DNA of 64,000 nucleotides from Microvelia longipes (Eukaryota; Arthropoda; Insecta; Hemiptera; Veliidae). The stretch lies in the NCBI GenBank assembly GCA_018340805.1, contig JACMZG010001913.1:27855311-27919310 (forward strand), read 5' to 3'. Shown here piece by piece: positions 11,895-22,309 of this stretch (position 1 is its first letter; each line of letters starts with the position of its first letter). The position numbers were made by a program, and so were the translations under genes. The notes under the pieces were generated by a model, which was given only the letters and a program-made list of their open reading frames with translations, had not been told where the DNA came from and ran no database searches.

Positions 11895-12070
11895 AGCTCG
11901 AGTACTGGAGGAGCTATACGTGACACAAAAGCACAAACAAAGAGCATGATAAAACCACTCGGAACGTCATAAAAGTGCCTCAAAAGGATGATTTTGACCG
12001 ATTTTTAAGGAGAACACAATAATTTTCCTATATAACTTCGGTAGTAGGAGAAGAAAAGTAAAAATTAGTA
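11895..12070 (-). repeat. Family R1, 5' part
   Basis: On the minus strand it reads TTTTTACTTTTCTTC, a CCGAAGTTATATAGG block, ATTATTGTGTTCTCC, and then the GATGACGTT-like block shared with 2685-2915. It is truncated at its 3' side. Confidence 0.6.
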
Positions 12071-12120
12071 CTGTCATGACTCATCAAAATTTTGTAGGGT
12101 CAAAAACCTTATCTAGCAGA

Positions 12121-12147
12121 GTTGGTTAAATGCGAAATTTAACCAAC
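12121..12147. repeat. Perfect 11-bp hairpin
   Basis: GTTGGTTAAAT pairs with ATTTAACCAAC across a 5-nt loop. Confidence 0.85.
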
Positions 12148-12149
12148 TT

Positions 12150-13140
12150 TTAGCAAATCCGCTAATATCTAGTTCTAATAATTTAAATTATTTCATTATG
12201 AAAAATATCAAACAACGATATAAAATAAATTGATAAAGAAGAGGATGTTAAGAAAAGAATTCTTTGTGCTCTCGGACCAAATTACAAAGGCAAAGATAGA
12301 AATCCAGAGAAAAAAATGCCACCTATTGTTACTCTTCTATTTAAGTAACAAAAGAAATCCATGGAAATATTTCTGCAGGGGCTGCATGTAAATGTCGAGC
12401 TGACCTTTCACGGTGTAACGTCATCAACTGACCAAATCTAAGGGATATCAGGAATTTAGAGAGCATTTATTTCTAGATTTGCCTTTGGAATTAATTTATG
12501 TTTAGGTATTTATAGATGAGAGTTTTTCTAGACCTTTTAAGTTTGACGATAATATTCACGAAACTATTTGGTCATTCGAAACATTTTCATCAGGGAATTT
12601 AACAATATCATTCATTAGGGAGCCTAATTGAGAGTAAGCTCCTTCTAGGAGCCAGCACTTTCCCCTCCAAGGTCTTAGTCTCATTAGCTTATTGTCCCTA
12701 TGAAAGAATCATATTTCTTTGCGATATGAACTTATCTCCATTATCTCATTTTTTTAATGTCTTCATTTTAACGGCTAGAACTGATGAAAAACTCGCCATC
12801 AGCTGACGGAAAGCGAACAATGTTTTTATTCCTCAGGATACAATTTGATTTTCTTGCATATTGATTTTCATTTATTATAATTTGAACTTTCTTAAGAGGC
12901 AATTCACGTCTTCATCGCTTTGTCGTACTAAAAGGATTAACTTGGGAGATCATGTCGCAGGTGAGATTCTTCGTTTTTACTATCAAACATCTCTTAAGTC
13001 AGCTCACCTGATGATGGAACTGCAGTACTGCGAGTCGGATGTCGTTTGAAATTAAGCCTTCTAAAGTAATTAATAACTCAAAATATGCTTCAGTAATATC
13101 CCTGTATCATAACAAGTAAAAGCTCAAGTACCTTTGCATA
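12150..13140. other. No recognised gene
   Basis: AT-rich DNA. Near 12998-13052 the string CCTGATGATGGAACTGCAG followed by GTTTGAAA weakly resembles the hammerhead-like tails described at 22.3 kb, but pairing is poor. The 62-aa ORF at 12861-13049 covers that string and is not supported as a gene. Confidence 0.4.
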
Positions 13141-13145
13141 GGAGC

Positions 13146-13545
13146 CAAGTAACCAAGTCCCAGTTCATTATAAGTAGGAAGTAAGCTATAACAGTGCATT
13201 ATAAATGCGAAGTAACCGCATCTCAGGACATAGTGAATGAGAAGTAACCGCATCACAATGCATTATGAGTATGAAGTAACCGCATCTCAGTACATAATGA
13301 ATGAGAAGTAACCGCATCTCAGTACATAATGTATGAGAAGTAACCGCATCTTAGTACATAATGAAAGAGAAGTAACCGCATCTCAGTACATAATGAATGA
13401 GAAGTAACCGCATCACAATGCATTATGAGTACGAAGTAACCGCATCTCAGTACAATATGAATAAGAAGTAACCGCATCACAATGCATTATTAATACGAAG
13501 TAACCGCATCTTAGTACATTATGAGAGCGAAGTAAAGCTCAGATA
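13146..13545. repeat. 32-bp minisatellite, about 12 copies
   Basis: The core AAGTAACCGCATC recurs exactly every 32 bp, at 13210, 13242, 13274, 13306, 13338, 13370, 13402, 13434, 13466 and 13498, with degenerate copies at each edge. Two variants alternate irregularly: type A (TCAGTACATAATGAATGA) and type B (ACAATGCATTATGAGTAC, at 13242, 13402 and 13466). There are no spacer-like unique segments. Confidence 0.97.
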
Positions 13546-14280
13546 TTTCACAGACACATTAGTCGGAGTTTCATTTTGTGTAGGATTATAATGATCCCAT
13601 ACTGCAAGACTAGGAGTATGATGCTACTTTATGCATCAGCATAACATCTCAAACAACATCATGCTTAACACGACCCTAAACGAAATTCGTAAACGTCCAT
13701 AATTCTCTCAAACAGGAACAATTACAACTTTCTGCTGACTACCGTCTCTCTAACAGAACCATTGCCTAAACACTGAGATATAGACTATAAGATTACTCTT
13801 GATTGGACTCAATGCGGGTCTATGCTGGTCCCGCATTATCACTCTCGATGTAATGCTGCAGCACTTATTTCCCTCCTTACCTGTCGTATACAAAATCAAT
13901 ACGTTGCGGGAGGGGGACCAACAAATTTTATGTATATTATTATTTTTCGTTTTCTTACTGCAAAGTAGCCGCCTACGTGATCGTAAAATTATGTTACGAG
14001 CATGTTCAGTATCAAATAATTCTGGCGCTGATGTCCGCAAGCCGGGCGAATTTCCTTTCAAATGCTTGCTTCTTTGCTTTACAATTTATATCTTGCTTAA
14101 GTGTTCTGTCCGTGATGCTTAACTCGGTGCAGTAGTATTATGCCCTAGTATAGTGTATTAAATGCCCAAAACATTTAAACAAATGAGATAATCTGAGCTT
14201 GATAATCCGATTTTGGTATAATGACTATCCCTTTAAGTTTTTTTGAATAATCCGAAGAGGATAAATATGTGCATTTCCTT

Positions 14281-14281
<1 letters not shown>

Positions 14282-14374
<93 letters not shown>
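14282..14374. repeat. (AT)n microsatellite
   Basis: About 90 bp of AT repeat with one short interruption. It encodes the artefactual Tyr/Ile run on the minus strand. Confidence 0.97.
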
Positions 14375-14377
<3 letters not shown>

Positions 14378-14844
14378 TGTGAGTGTGGAATCAAGGGGCG
14401 AAGCAAACAATTTGATATGTGTATTTATGTGTGTTTTCTGATAGGTGAATATTCATTAGAACCGGAAATCTAGTAAAGTTTAGCAAATCACTATAACATA
14501 AGTTATTCTTGTTAATTAATATAGAAATTTCAGAAATAGCAATAAAGTGTTAATGTTTGGTCTGGTACATGGTAGTGCTACAAGCTCTATAGTACGACCT
14601 CGGATAGCTTTGTCTCGCTCTATTCCTATTGTTATTTGGCTCTTTTGTTTGCCATACCCCGAGCTAGCCTGCCACCTCATAGATAGCGTAGTTACACTGT
14701 CTTTTCAATTAGTTTATACACAACTGTTTTCTAGACCTGTCCCCATAGCGACGAATAGTTAGACAATAATTTTTGCTTGCATTGTATCACTGAATAACTC
14801 ACATCAGTGTGAATACAGGAATCTTTGCATTATGGGATATATTG

Positions 14845-14945
14845 CGACCAGGTCGGACTAGCGGATAAGGCTTCAATAAACGAAAAAGGATCTTTTTGGG
14901 CAGGTAGGGACCCTAAAAAGATCCACTGGGTCCAAATTCTGATTC
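14845..14945 (+). repeat. tRNA-like SINE fragment with internal hairpin
   Basis: TAGCGGATAAGG (14859-14870) fits the RNA polymerase III A box, and GGGTCCAAATTCTG (14928-14941) resembles a B box about 58 nt later. Between them GGATCTTTTTGGG (14888-14900) pairs with 14911-14924 apart from one bulge. No mature tRNA fold or target duplication was found. Confidence 0.45.
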
Positions 14946-14999
14946 ATAGGTGGGGTTTCAGCTTCTAACTCCAGCGGATTCTAATTGTTTTCACATTAC

Positions 15000-15940
15000 C
15001 CATATTACCTATATATCCTGGTAGTCACTAAAGTTAAACAGATTTACTCTCTGCCAAGAGAGACAAGCAAGCTTAAATCCTGAACATGGGGGAGAAACAA
15101 AGATTGGAAGTAGGGTCTTTAATTAAAACCTGACTGTCTACACAGATTATAATTAAGTCCTTCTCGCACTTTTGGAAGGATTGCATCCGTCTGGCCACAA
15201 CTACTTGTACCTCGAAGTCTGATAAAAGTTTTCGCTACTCTATTCAATATGATTTTGATTAAGAGATCAATTAAGGTAATCTTGAAAGTATTTTTAGAAT
15301 AACCGTTGGAACATTTTAATGGATTCTGTGAGAGCAAGTTAAGCAAAATCTTTGAACATTGCTAAGTTTGCGAACATCCTCAAGTTAAAGAACTATAATA
15401 GATTCTTTGTCTTAGAATAACTGTGTAAATTCACCTGAATTACCTTTGCTTCGAGATCCTATAAACTATAAACAAAGTGAGTCCAGTATCGATTTCAAAA
15501 CGGAATATGAACGAACAAAATAATTATTAACAGGGAATAGAACAAAACTTTAGGGATAGAACGGTTAGCATATTTAAGTGGCAAGATCCAGCCAGTTAAT
15601 TACAACTTCACAAAACATCTATTAACCTTAACATTTCTAAAAACTTCTCAAGAGATACTTTCATTAGATGGTTCAATATTATTAGGAAATAAATCTTAGT
15701 AATGAAGAAAATCCCTGGCCAGATGACACCGAGTGGATTTCATTTCTCAGTTTCTCATCACTTCTTACTTCATTCCATCTGGATCCTTTAATCCTTGTTT
15801 TTCTTCCTAATACTTTTTGCCCCCACAATGACAAAGCTTATCCCTGGCATTTTTCATTTTATATGATTATTTCTGAATTTCATTTCATACAATGTTTTAT
15901 ATTAAAACTAACACGGACATAAAAGGTATCAAACGCAGCT
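15000..15940. other. No recognised gene
   Basis: AT-rich. The minus-strand ORF at 15119-15346 has no recognisable motif and no supporting splice signals. A Tc/Ta-rich stretch near 15740-15820 holds nothing identifiable. Confidence 0.45.
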
Positions 15941-15949
15941 CACAAAATC

Positions 15950-16277
15950 GGGTATGGGTATCCTCGGAACTTTTACTCACTTTGTTGGGATTACAACGCT
16001 GATCCTCAACATTGCTTATTACCAAAAATATGAGTCTTACGTTGAGTCTTCGAACTCGCTTCGTTCAATCCGTCCTTAGAAAACAAAAAAAAATATGTGT
16101 ATTCCTAGCAGCCACCCATACATGTACTGACCTCGCTCAATGCTGCTTAAGAGTAGTGATCCCACAAAAACCATAATATACCAGTGGTATTGGAATGAAA
16201 TATTTTATGCACTTATAAACTGCATTAAAAGAAATACACTCGATCATAAATACGACTAAAATAGTAGCTATTGTGAT
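15950..16277 (-). repeat. Family R1, 3' part of a split copy
   Basis: Minus-strand order is the terminal GGGTACC-like segment (here GGATACCCATACCCGATTTT), the TTCGCATTAGC/GAACGAAGCG-type block and the GAGCGAGGTCAGTAC block. This is the 3' half of R1. Its 5' half resumes at 17190-17560. A plus-strand R1 copy separates the two halves. Confidence 0.65.
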
Positions 16278-16308
16278 TTTTACATTTCCTCCTTTATACC
16301 GTCGTAGG

Positions 16309-16317
<9 letters not shown>

Positions 16318-16365
<48 letters not shown>

Positions 16366-16374
16366 TATATATAT
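16318..16374. repeat. (AT)n microsatellite inside R1
   Basis: The tract lies exactly where other R1 copies have a short GTAGGTATATAGG segment, so it probably grew from that seed. Confidence 0.9.
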
Positions 16375-16395
16375 AAAGTTTCGCAAAAAGTATTT

Positions 16396-16498
16396 TTTCG
16401 TCATTGGGGACATCTGAAACGGATTTGTGTCGTGGTCCGAGGTTCGAATTCCGCCATGACGCCTATCCCATTAGGCGAATTTTCAAAGGAAATTCGCT
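16396..16498 (+). mobile_element. Short SINE with 10-bp target duplication
   Basis: The 103-bp insert is flanked by AAAAGTATTT at 16386-16395 and 16499-16508. It contains GGTTCGAATTCC, a near-perfect RNA polymerase III B box, and ends in GGCGAATTTTCAAAGGAAAT followed by TCGCT. Removing it restores the R1 consensus across the junction. Related sequence in minus orientation lies at 28480-28545 and 32405-32475. The A-box side is poorly preserved. Confidence 0.75.
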
Positions 16499-17189
16499 AA
16501 AAGTATTTACTGTGTTTGTGAAACAACCTATAACTGGAATTTCACCTGAATTGTCTGTTACAGTTTTTTTTTAAGATTACCCGTAGTGATTAGTGATAGT
16601 GAGTAGTGATAGTAGTGATTACAAAGTTGTCTGTCTATATGCGTGTGTGTGTGTATTTGTTATCAGCTCCCAGTGTATTTATGCTAGAAAGTTAAAATTT
16701 GGTACAAAAATCAATCTTTAGGTCAAGTTGTGCAAAGATGTCCTTATTCGCTGGCAAAAATGTCTCAGCAAAAATTTTGAAATTTCAGATAGTTGACATA
16801 AGATTCCATATAATTTACATTAAAGAACAACATATAAGTTACATATAAGACCAACAAGTGTGTCAACTTTCATCTCATTATCAGCATTAGTTCAATTTTT
16901 ATCGGATAGTATATATACGTTAAAAAATGGAAAAATAGTTCACCTTAATTGAAATTTGGTACAAGCTGATATTCCTTTGAGTATTAAATAAGTAAACTAA
17001 GTTTCATTTCAATACGGCTAGTGTATTTACGGTTTTTATCGTATTAGAAGTGTTAAGATGCATCGAGCGAGGTCAGTACCTGAATACCCGAACGCTAAGA
17101 ATTTTGTCTGAGGACGAGCAAAGCTAATGCGAAGTAGTAAGAAAGAGCTTAGCGAATCTGAAAAGTTCGAGGTACCCGAGTTTTTTAAA

Positions 17190-17560
17190 ATATACGTATA
17201 CATCTTATTTGATAATCAATAAACTAATATTAACAATTATAGATGAACTAAGACCAACTTTTTCGGCAACATACAGGACTAAATGAGTACCAAAATTTCG
17301 AATCAATGCGATCTTATTCTGTGTTTTATGTACTTTTAACATTGTCATTGTCATAATGACGGTTAATGACGCCATAAAATATTATTTTACGAAACCTACA
17401 GCTAGACCTAAGATTGGTTTTCATTCAATTTTTAACTCTCTAGCATACATACACATGCAAACACACACAAATAATATGGTAAACCGCTCAAGAGGTCTTA
17501 AAAAACCTGGAACGGATAGTTCACATGAACTATAGGTATTTTCCATGCAAGCATTCTTTT
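17190..17560 (-). repeat. Family R1, 5' part of a split copy
   Basis: The minus strand contains GTATGTATGCTAGAGAGTTA, an AACCAATCTTAGGTCTAG block and the TTAAGACCTCTTGAG block, in R1 order. Together with 15950-16277 it makes one copy broken by the plus-strand insertion. Confidence 0.6.
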
Positions 17561-17564
17561 TCTC

Positions 17565-18033
17565 GATATAAATGAGAAAAAATAAAAAGACAGTACCCAG
17601 GGTGATCAAAATAAGTAGTGTCAAGTCACTATAACGACAGGGTGTTCTACAACATAAGCATTGATGACATAGCTACGTCAAATGTCAATTTATAATTGAT
17701 TCTCTCCTATGACCTCTCATCTCATCTTTAACGCCTTTAGTTTATTGCCGATTGTCATAAGAGTGAATTAGGTGCATAGGGAAATTATTTATTGCGTCAC
17801 ACTCATATTTATTATATAATAAAGATATGGCCCTAACATCCTTTGACAAACCTTTGGGTAGTAATTATCCATAGAAGTACCCATTTTAGTTGTTTTAAAG
17901 TAATTTAAACTCAACTGATGTACAGTTAACTAATGTTATGTTTGAATTACCCTTAAAAGCAATATGAACAAATGCAATATAAAAATAGTAATTAAAAATA
18001 ATGGTTGATAAGTTAAGTATAGAGGAAACGTAC
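17565..18033. other. Sequence downstream of the EcR-like exons (presumed intron)
   Basis: AT-rich with no further exon recognised. If the exon call is right this is intron following the donor at 18032-18033. Confidence 0.5.
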
Positions 18034-18194
18034 CTAATTTGTTGTTAGGGCTGTATGGTTCGTAGCTTCCTCCGGAGGTGGTGGGCGAGGAGTAACCATT
18101 GGATGGGCTTACATAAGATATGGGCCAGTCCTCCTGTTGTGACGATAGTCTGCCGGACTCCTCGCCCATGCCTGCATTCCTAGACCCTACCACT
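18034..18194 (-). CDS. EcR: Exon of probable ecdysone receptor (A/B region)
   Basis: This 161-nt internal exon lies between a strong acceptor (a pyrimidine-rich tract ending GGTTGTTACAG) and a strong donor, TTAG|GTACGT. Phases are 2 at the 5' side and 1 at the 3' side: 53 full codons plus a base at each end. The peptide is rich in Ser, Pro, Tyr and Gly and includes ISYVSPSNGYSS, GGSYEPYSPNNKLG. Arthropod EcR proteins carry a similar GSY-PYSP-GK-G motif, followed by RE-LSP, shortly before the C4 zinc-finger DNA-binding domain. The exon ends with the first base of a Gly codon, which fits the motif continuing in the next exon. EcR is the nuclear receptor that binds ecdysteroids as a heterodimer with USP/RXR. 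No zinc-finger or ligand-binding exon was found here, so the name rests on this motif alone; another nuclear or Ser/Pro-rich protein is possible. Confidence 0.65.
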
Positions 18195-18477
18195 CTGTAA
18201 CAACCAAAAACAAAAGTTTAATCACGATCAAGTAAGCAATTAGTCACAAGAATAGCAATTAGAGAGAATTTTTCAGTTATTAGCAATAACAACCTAGTAA
18301 TTAGTCACAACATAGGAATTGGTCATAACAATATACACATTGACCACAAATATGTAGACTTTGGCCACTACTAAGTACGTATTTGTCAGAACAATATGAG
18401 AACACCGCAGCTGTGAACAAAATAACTGCTGTTCAAATTAAATAGTCATTGGACATCAATGTACAACGTTAACTTAC

Positions 18478-18535
18478 AAAGGGGAGTGACTGAAGAAGTC
18501 AAGCGCCCTTCTTCTCTTCCCTTTAGACTTAGACT
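18478..18535 (-). CDS. EcR: Upstream exon of the EcR-like gene
   Basis: This 58-nt exon has acceptor TTGATGTTCAG and a consensus donor, CCTTT|GTAAGTT. It ends two bases into a codon, and the next exon (18034-18194) begins with the missing third base, so the joined frame stays open: SKSKGKRRRALDFFSHSPL then VVGSRN. The two exons total 219 nt, exactly 73 codons. The intron between them is 283 nt. The basic KGKRRR stretch could act in nuclear localisation, but that is inference. I did not find the preceding exon. The exon itself is well supported by splice sites and phase; the gene name is less certain. Confidence 0.68.
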
Positions 18536-18539
18536 CTGA

Positions 18540-19040
18540 ACATCAATAAAATAGTAAGACGGAATACATGACCTACATTAAAATGTCTCTGGTGTAATAA
18601 AATAATAAAAACTTCTTAGAAAACTCATAAAATTGCTCCAACATAAAAATATTTCCAGGGAGAATGAAATGTTTCGAAACACTGGAGCACAACAAGGAGG
18701 AGCTGTGAGATAAAAACTCAGCATTACAGCTTTATTTCTAACATTACTTTATATTTTAAAATTACAAAGCACAATAAATGCAGCGTCAATATTCACTGCT
18801 TGGAATTATTCAAACTAATATTATGAATGCTTTAATAATAAAAACAGAGAGCCAAATTCTTAAATAATCATCTCTATTCTCTATTACTCACTATTTTTAC
18901 TTTTCCCGCGTAATACCTGAGGTATAAAGAAAAAGTATTATGTTCGCTCAAAAAATAGGAATTCGAATTTATTATAATTATACGCTTTTGACATTTATAA
19001 GAAGTCATAAGATGTTAGCGAACTTATAAAGGAAAAATAA
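18540..19040. other. Presumed intron with an R1 fragment
   Basis: AT-rich. The only recognised feature is a 5' fragment of family R1 at about 18890-18975. It is read on the plus strand from TTTTTACTTTTCCC through an ACCTGAGGTATA block to AAAAGTATTATGTTCGCTC, and is truncated after that. Confidence 0.55.
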
Positions 19041-19088
19041 GCTTATTAGATTGTTGTCGGACAGGCTTATTAGATTGTTGTCGGACAG
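19041..19088. repeat. Perfect 24-bp tandem duplication
   Basis: GCTTATTAGATTGTTGTCGG followed by ACAG is present twice without a mismatch. Confidence 0.95.
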
Positions 19089-19209
19089 GATGGAAGTGAA
19101 TGTGTCGGTATCATGCAGAATTGCAGAACAACCTCGAAGTCCGAATGATTTAGAGTTACAAGTAGCATTTTTTTAACGTAACTTTAACTGTCTCTCAATG
19201 ATTATGGTG

Positions 19210-19293
19210 CTTTTATACATTTTTTTGCCATGCATGGCAACTTTTATACAGCATTAGCAGCAGCATTTTATACGCAATTTTATAAATTGCGTA
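19210..19293. repeat. Palindrome flanked by direct repeats, plus hairpin
   Basis: TTGCCATGCATGGCAA (19225-19240) is a perfect palindrome. CTTTTATACA flanks it at 19210-19219 and 19241-19250. A second inverted repeat, TACGCAATTT with AAATTGCGTA, follows at 19271-19293 with a 3-nt loop. Confidence 0.8.
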
Positions 19294-19299
19294 GGTATA

Positions 19300-21825
19300 C
19301 TTAATGTTTCTGAAGGTTGGATTGACTGCGCACCTCTACGCCATTCAAGGCCAAGGAGATTTTATGTCATCTTTTTTCTGACCAACATAATCAAAACGAA
19401 AAAACAATCCCAAGGCCGGAGTATCACGTATGGGACGCCATTATACTCGCCCAATTATTTTCTTCTTTTTTGACTTCCATTTTATTCTACCCGCGGCCTT
19501 GATATGGAAGCATGTATTATTCTTACTACTTATTACTACAGACTGGAGACGATCAAGGTCCTTAATAAGATAAACCCGAAAGCTGTTTCCATCAATTTTC
19601 TTTTACCTCAAGTTTAGTTTAAGAATGAGCGAAGGCTTGGACAGAATTATGCTGCATCTTAATAACCTTTATTATTGTCATGAAAATAAATGTTCCAGTT
19701 ATTACAGTTTCAGAGAAAATTAAGAATCCGACGTAACACCGCCGAATTAGTTTATGCGAAATAAAATTACCAACAAGCAACTGCTCCCGATGACAATCTA
19801 ACACTGGACCCCAACCTTTATGATAAAGTCACATTTTCTTTAAAAATTGTTTAATCCCAAAAATTGACTAGAAGCTAACCACGCACTGCACAAAATAACG
19901 AGTTAGTTCAAACTCACACGAGTATGAGGCTCGGGAAAGTTAGTTTAAAATCAAATAGAAACCAGTAATATTTGTTTGCAATACAGGAGACATAAAAGAA
20001 AATGGGCCCGGAAGGTAAAAAATGACACATAAAAAAGTTGATTGGACGATTTCTTTATGTTAGCAGCATAACTATCTGTTAAACCAATCCCAAATCATTA
20101 TCATGTTTTTCCTTCTAGGCCTTACGTAAAAATTCTGCGGTGTACAAAAATTCTATCCATCCTCAACCCTACGTTATAGATTTTGATTATTATATTTCGA
20201 ATTCAATCGACACATCTGTCAAACCTATCTGTAAGAGCAGATAGGTCTCCCCAAGACTACAGACTTGGGGAGTCCTCGGAATTGGTCGATTTCTAAATGT
20301 TTAAATCCATAATCTTTTGTGTATGAAGAGAGATTATTATTCGTTCCCTTCATCCTGATCAACTCCACAATCCAGAATCATAAATTAATTTTAGGAGGTA
20401 TTCATCCGAAATAAAACACAACACAAATTTTGCTGAGCTTTCAATATAATTCTGTCTTTTTCAATATAAAAAAAAACTTTTTAACATAAAAAGATACAAA
20501 TTACAACTACACAGAGGCCCCAATATTTTTTTTCGATTCATATTTTCCTTTATTTCATCTAACAAATAATATAATTCGAGTCCCACTAAAGGCCCTGTAT
20601 CAAAGAGTCGCAACGTCTACTCCTACTCCTATTTCCATCTCTTTCATCACCCCGAGTGAAAAGGACAAATACTTCGTAGTCCTGACCTCCCACCCCATAA
20701 GACCGTCTCCGATAGAACTAAGAGGGTCCAAACTTACAAAAGGTAAAGGCTATATTTCATAGAAATTTCATCCCCAAGGGGTTTAAGATTTATTTTTGAC
20801 AAGGGAATACTTCGGGTAAAGATAATAAATATCATAAAAAGCTTATACCAAGAAGTATGTATGTATACACTTTGCTAATATCTTTGCTTTGAAGTTGCAC
20901 ATATCTGGGTACCATATTAAATAAATAGTTCAGACGATATATTTGGACTGACTTACTTACTATGCTATATGGTGTTGTTAGTAAAAAAATCACTCACGAA
21001 AAATCAGCTACAGATAAAGCTTCTAATGTCAGTTCTCAAGAGCTTTATTTTTTAGTTATGTTTCATTGCAATCGTTTGTCAAGTATAGCAGTTAGATTGC
21101 CCGAAACATAGTAACCAGCATAGAGTGTGTAGAATGTTTCAGAAATCACCGAATATCCAAGAGAATTTGGTTATACGACTTATTCCGACAACTATTTAGA
21201 GCTATCGTTTGACAAAAAATACTAAACATTAGGTTTTTCCAATATCTCGGTCAGAATTTTGTTTAAGTACCAGGCGATGGCTCTAAGGAAAATTACCGAA
21301 ATCATAATGTTTTAAATAAGCCGCATCTGAAACTGTCCATACAATTGTATAATGCAATTTCTTAAGTTACTGTAAGCAAACAGAGATTCACAACCTGATT
21401 ACCATAGTTGAAAGACCTTTGGAAATAAAATAATTGGTTCTTTCAACTTACAGTAGCAAGTAATAGATTTAATGGGTTCACATAATAATTTCATCGATAG
21501 CTCATTTTACCTATATTTGTTAAATGTACTCACATAAAGCAAATAAAGTTTTAATTATTATTATTAATATTATAATTTCATCGATAGATCTATTAGCTAT
21601 TTGTAAGCTAAGTTATTTAAGGCAAAGCATTTTAAATGTATAAAAGTACTCAGTACAGTACCCTACTTTATTAAAATATTAAGTATAGTGTACTTACACA
21701 GTATAAGATCAATACAAACAACTAATATTATTGTAGGATATACAATAACGGATTTCCGCTAGTAGTCCAAAAACAGTAAAACGAGTAAACCAGGAAAACT
21801 AATTTATAGTGTCGATCACCAATTC
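19300..21825. other. No recognised gene apart from twin hairpins
   Basis: AT-rich sequence, possibly intron upstream of the EcR-like exons. The minus-strand ORF at 19619-19804 has no recognisable motif. Only the hairpin pair at 20223-20272 stands out. Confidence 0.45.
20223..20272. repeat. Two adjacent perfect 9-bp hairpins
   Basis: ACCTATCTG pairs with CAGATAGGT (6-nt loop), and the next base starts CTCCCCAAG, which pairs with CTTGGGGAG (8-nt loop). There is no spacer between the two structures. Confidence 0.9.
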
Positions 21826-21829
21826 TAGT

Positions 21830-22130
21830 GCATTTGGGGGCCGGTTTAAAGTCTCGCATCTAAACTCAAACAAGAACTTGTTATAGAAACACGAGTTTAC
21901 TAGAGAGGACAAGAATTAACGGCTCATGTTCCGATCTGTAGGAAGTTCACAAGCGGAGAGTAAGGTGTCGGTTATTGTACGCCTAGCCTTGACCCGGTTT
22001 GTTCCGATTCCTTGGTCTGGACATAGTTCCACTAGAATCGAGAGGACGATGATCTCGAGAGAAAGGATGATCGCCCTCCTTCCCATCTCTTCTAGATCCA
22101 ACATACTACATCTACATGCAAAGTAAACAA
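21830..22130. other. GC-richer island with open frames on both strands
   Basis: About 300 bp of higher G+C. The minus strand encodes a 62-aa frame from an ATG at 22101 to a TAA at 21916 (starts MLDLEEMGRRAIILSLEI), and the plus strand is open at 21926-22126. Neither resembles a protein I know and no clear splice sites bound them. It may be an exon, a promoter region or an old element. Confidence 0.35.
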
Positions 22131-22309
22131 GCAAAGGAAAATGCCACATCAATCAACGGGTTTTTAGTCCAACTCAACCATGGAACAGATACTGATAACG
22201 ACCCATAGCCCATTAAATTAAATTACTTTGACTAAAATAATACATAATTTTTAAAACTCCATCATAATAATTTGAATGAGATTGAGCTCAAGTGGAGTTA
22301 TTCATACTA

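Larger units (their letters stand above)
16278..17185 (+). repeat. Family R1, near-complete copy carrying a SINE
   Basis: It starts with TTTTTACATTTCCTCC and CCGTCGTAGGTATATA, continues with an AT expansion, then AAAAGTATTT, the SINE, TTTCACCTGAATTGTC, TATTTATGCTAGAAAG, TTGGTACAAAAATCAATC, GAGCGAGGTCAGTACC and the terminal GAGGTACCCGAG. It interrupts a minus-strand copy of the same family. No ORF is present. Confidence 0.75.

Noticed and set aside
12998..13052. Hammerhead-like tail
   Set aside because: CTGATGA and GAAA are present, but the stem II and stem I pairing are poor.
13146..13545. Possible CRISPR array
   Set aside because: The 32-bp units repeat end to end without unique spacers and the genome is eukaryotic; this is a minisatellite.
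13750..14122. Overlapping ORFs of about 105 aa on both strands
   Set aside because: Part of the sequence is a dispersed repeat shared with 7.2 and 9.5 kb; neither frame has a motif.
14225..14410. ORF rich in Tyr and Ile
   Set aside because: It is the AT microsatellite read as codons; the same applies to the ORF at 48384-48578.
16396..16498. Functional tRNA gene
   Set aside because: A good B box is present, but there is no acceptor stem, anticodon arm or proper A box; target duplications show it is a SINE.
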